Shown here piece after piece: positions 56,510 through 58,015 of a DNA stretch of 58,015 bases. A program made the translations under genes and the position numbers. The notes beneath the pieces are model-generated. The model had not been told where the DNA came from, searched no databases, and saw only the letters and a list, made by a program, of their open reading frames with translations. Source of the DNA: Candidatus Harrisonbacteria bacterium. GTDB lineage: Bacteria > Patescibacteriota > Minisyncoccia > UBA6257 > 1-14-0-10-44-23. Each line of letters opens with the position of its first letter. Within the stretch, counting starts at the first letter, position 1. The stretch is taken from the NCBI GenBank assembly GCA_023244975.1, contig JAHFLG010000012.1, positions 1-58,015 on the forward strand, in the 5' to 3' direction.

Positions 56510-56920
56510 CTATTTCATTAGGGCCGAGCGGAAGAAGTCGTGCTCTGCGGGAGTGATGGTGCCGCCTAACACCCAGAAGGCAAAGGTGTTGCCGATGCCG
56601 CGGCGCAGACCAAGGCCGGCGACGGGACTAAAAACTTTTTCCAGTTCTTCGTTGGAGTAATTCATGATCACATACTGGCCGACATTAGTGAGCAGCGCGT
56701 ACGGGAGCAACTGACTGGGCAGCCCCGCGCGGATGTAAATCGTGTCGCGAGGCACAAAGCAGGCCCAGATCGCGTCGTGGCCGTCCTCCTGCATACAGTC
56801 TTTGTTGATGGCATCAGAAACTTTGACGTGCAGTTTTGAAATATCGAGCGCTAGGGCTGGCTGAGCCACAGCTAGTACGCTTGCCGCTAACAATACTGAA
56901 GCAATGAGTTTAGTTTTCAT
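56510..56920 (-). CDS. Small secreted protein of unknown function
   Basis: 136 aa. Signal peptide at 1-24 (VLAVAQPALA), then a soluble domain with two cysteines (DCMQEDGHDAIWACF) that could form a disulfide. Segments TIYIRAGLPSQLLPYALLTNVGQYVI and SNEELEKVFSP resemble the fold of gluzincin-like peptidases around where HExxH would be, but the motif is absent. An AGGA precedes the ATG by 6 nt. No family assigned. Confidence 0.65.
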   Translation of the reverse strand: MKTKLIASVLLAASVLAVAQPALALDISKLHVKVSDAINKDCMQEDGHDAIWACFVPRDTIYIRAGLPSQLLPYALLTNVGQYVIMNYSNEELEKVFSPVAGLGLRRGIGNTFAFWVLGGTITPAEHDFFRSALMK

Positions 56921-56945
56921 ATATTCCTATGTTATCATATCTAGC

Positions 56946-57245
56946 TTAGTCTAGGGTTTCATTGACGGCTTCGATGCGGTTGCGTTCTTCAGAGATGATG
57001 TCACCTTCATATTCGCCGTTGTGCGCATGCACCCCTTCATATGATACTTTTTTTTGGTCGAGATGCAGGTTGAAGGTATATCCTTCTTTTGTTTCGGTGA
57101 CATAGGCGTGAAAGCGGGGATAGTCGGCGCCGAGGGGTCGCACGCAGCTCATTTGACCTTCGGGGCTGTAGCCGATGGGTTTGTAGCGCAGCTTACGCAT
57201 CAGGTCATTGATATTATATCCTTTGCCGGAAATTTTGAATTGCAT
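56946..57245 (-). CDS. Conserved-looking hypothetical protein
   Basis: 99 aa, no signal or helix. The opening MQFKISGKGYNINDLMRKLRYKPIGYSPEGQMSCVRPLGADYPRFHAYV looks like a small beta-rich fold, followed by an acidic tail. Not recognised. TAGGAT ends 6 nt before the ATG, and the gene is separated from its neighbour by 25 nt. Confidence 0.6.
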   Translation of the reverse strand: MQFKISGKGYNINDLMRKLRYKPIGYSPEGQMSCVRPLGADYPRFHAYVTETKEGYTFNLHLDQKKVSYEGVHAHNGEYEGDIISEERNRIEAVNETLD

Positions 57246-57297
57246 ATCTCTATCCTATTCCTTTACCCTAGTTTAGGAAAGTGATCAGTTCTGGTTG

Positions 57298-57306
57298 TGG
57301 TATACT
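57298..57306 (+). promoter_or_regulatory. Extended -10 promoter
   Basis: TGG followed by TATACT (57301-57306) matches an extended -10. No good -35. It lies 35 nt before the small membrane protein at 57342. Confidence 0.4.
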
Positions 57307-57341
57307 AAAGTGTCGATTTCAAAAATTATTTTTTATTTTAT

Positions 57342-57653
57342 ATGAACGGAAAAGACAAGTGTGAAGGGTGCATGCATGGGTTCTGTGGCGAAGGCCACGG
57401 GGCACTGCGTTGGGTTATCGGTATTATCCTTTTAATATTAGCCTTTTGGCTTGGTACACGCGTGAGTGACCTTAAATACGAAATGTATGGTGGCTATGGA
57501 TACGGTTCTAACATGATGTACGGCCGTCACGGAATCCGTACGTACTACGATGGTGACTACGGCTCACTGATGATGCAGGGATATGCTCTACCGACTCTGC
57601 AGGCTCCGGCAGTTGAAGCTACTCCGACAACTACTAAGACAACGAAGAAATAG
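57342..57653 (+). CDS. Small single-pass membrane protein with Cys motif and Gly/Tyr-rich loop
   Basis: 103 aa. A cytoplasmic start with KCEGCMHGFCGEGHG (possible CxxC zinc or metal site) precedes one helix (about 23-42, WVIGIILLILAFWLGTRV). A Gly/Tyr/Met-rich stretch (MYGGYGYGSNMMYGRHG) and a Thr/Pro/Lys tail follow. Not recognised beyond this. It converges with the DoxX gene, 3 nt apart. Confidence 0.6.
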   Translation: MNGKDKCEGCMHGFCGEGHGALRWVIGIILLILAFWLGTRVSDLKYEMYGGYGYGSNMMYGRHGIRTYYDGDYGSLMMQGYALPTLQAPAVEATPTTTKTTKK

Positions 57654-57656
57654 GAT

Positions 57657-58013
57657 TTAGTTTTTCCCGCGCAAGGCAATAGAGAGAGTTGCAAAACTGA
57701 GGCCAAAGTCTCGGATTCCTATTGCACTAAGTCCAAGGCTGGTGGCGATGACGAACAAGTGCAGAGCAAGTAAAGCCGCTACCGGCCGGATCCAAAACCC
57801 CATGCCCATCAGCAGCGCGGCAATGATTTCAAATACTCCATTGAGATGAACGATAGTAACCGCGTTCATGCCAAAGCCTGTTGCCCAGCCCGGAACCACG
57901 CTCGTCCACGCGGAAGCATTTACTAGTTGCGAAGCGCCAAACCAGGCAAAGACAAAGGTCATTCCGAGACGGAGGATCATTGGCGCGTACGGCGAAAATT
58001 TTTCTGTGTTCAT
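57657..58013 (-). CDS. DoxX family membrane protein
   Basis: 118 aa with four hydrophobic segments. MILRLGMTFVFAWFGASQLV, then the GFGMNAVTIVHLNGVFEIIAALLMGMGFW region, match the DoxX-like fold. The function of the family is poorly defined (linked to thiosulfate or redox roles in some bacteria). Complete, starting 2 nt from the window end. Confidence 0.75.
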   Translation of the reverse strand: MNTEKFSPYAPMILRLGMTFVFAWFGASQLVNASAWTSVVPGWATGFGMNAVTIVHLNGVFEIIAALLMGMGFWIRPVAALLALHLFVIATSLGLSAIGIRDFGLSFATLSIALRGKN

Positions 58014-58015
58014 AA

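Overview
The window looks like a chromosomal segment of a Patescibacteria/CPR bacterium, probably of Parcubacteria type. The case rests on gene content and style: compact, mostly single-domain or domain-trimmed proteins (prolyl-tRNA synthetase without its editing insertion, release factor 2 without domain 1), densely packed genes with 1-20 nt gaps or ATGA/TAATG overlaps, many starts without a Shine-Dalgarno sequence, and CPR-style families (VanW-like, SIMPL, FtsEX, MreBCD). TGA serves as an ordinary stop. No rRNA, transposase, integrase, prophage or CRISPR array was seen. The exact lineage cannot be read from the sequence.

Layout. (1) 1-8842, plus strand: frr, rseP, proS, mreB-mreC-mreD-PBP2 (cell elongation), tpiA, a SIMPL protein and an FtsB-like protein. 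(2) 8882-13470: tRNA-Gly(CCC), a VanW-like envelope protein, tRNA-Thr(CGT), a shortened prfB and ftsEX. (3) 13489-17539, minus strand: P1B-type metal ATPase, histidine phosphatase, a membrane-anchored surface protein and a 49-aa protein resembling that protein's tail. (4) 17621-30226, plus strand: glnA, then purL (with an N-terminal PurS-like part), purQ, purF, purN-like, purD, an anchored protein of unknown function, purE, purC and purM. (5) 30384-31004, minus strand: a G+C-rich cassette with an unknown protein and a possible 11-residue peptide ORF. (6) 31190-36908, plus strand: guaB, purA, guaA and purB; then a 59-aa ORF between terminators; purH on the minus strand. (7) 39042-45766: an EamA transporter, then minus-strand pyrE-pyrF-pyrD-pyrC-pyrB and an EEP-family phosphatase/nuclease. 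(8) 45811-53789, plus strand: DEAD-box helicase, ECF sigma factor with a membrane partner, MacA/MacB-type export system, cupredoxin, PAP2 phosphatase and glycosyltransferase. (9) 53794-58013: DedA protein, ABC-F ATPase, a DinJ/YafQ toxin-antitoxin pair, small envelope or unknown proteins and DoxX.

The genes together encode almost the whole de novo purine route from PRPP to AMP and GMP (purF, D, N, L/Q/S, M, E, C, B, H, then purA and guaB/guaA), glutamine synthetase to supply glutamine for PurF, PurQ and GuaA, and five of the six UMP steps (pyrB, C, D, E, F; no carAB here). This is unusual for CPR bacteria, which usually lack de novo purine synthesis. purK is absent from the window.

The most striking unexplained signal is a set of strongly foldable intergenic elements. 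Family A has three copies, B and C two each, and D is a 277-nt singleton. Copies share core sequence while several stems differ by paired changes. All but one lie next to or overlap stop codons, and most are in the pur and pyr regions. A second pattern is imperfect 7-nt periodic repeats, three of them inside coding sequences. A third is -10-like hexamers exactly 6 nt before several ATGs, suggesting leaderless transcripts.
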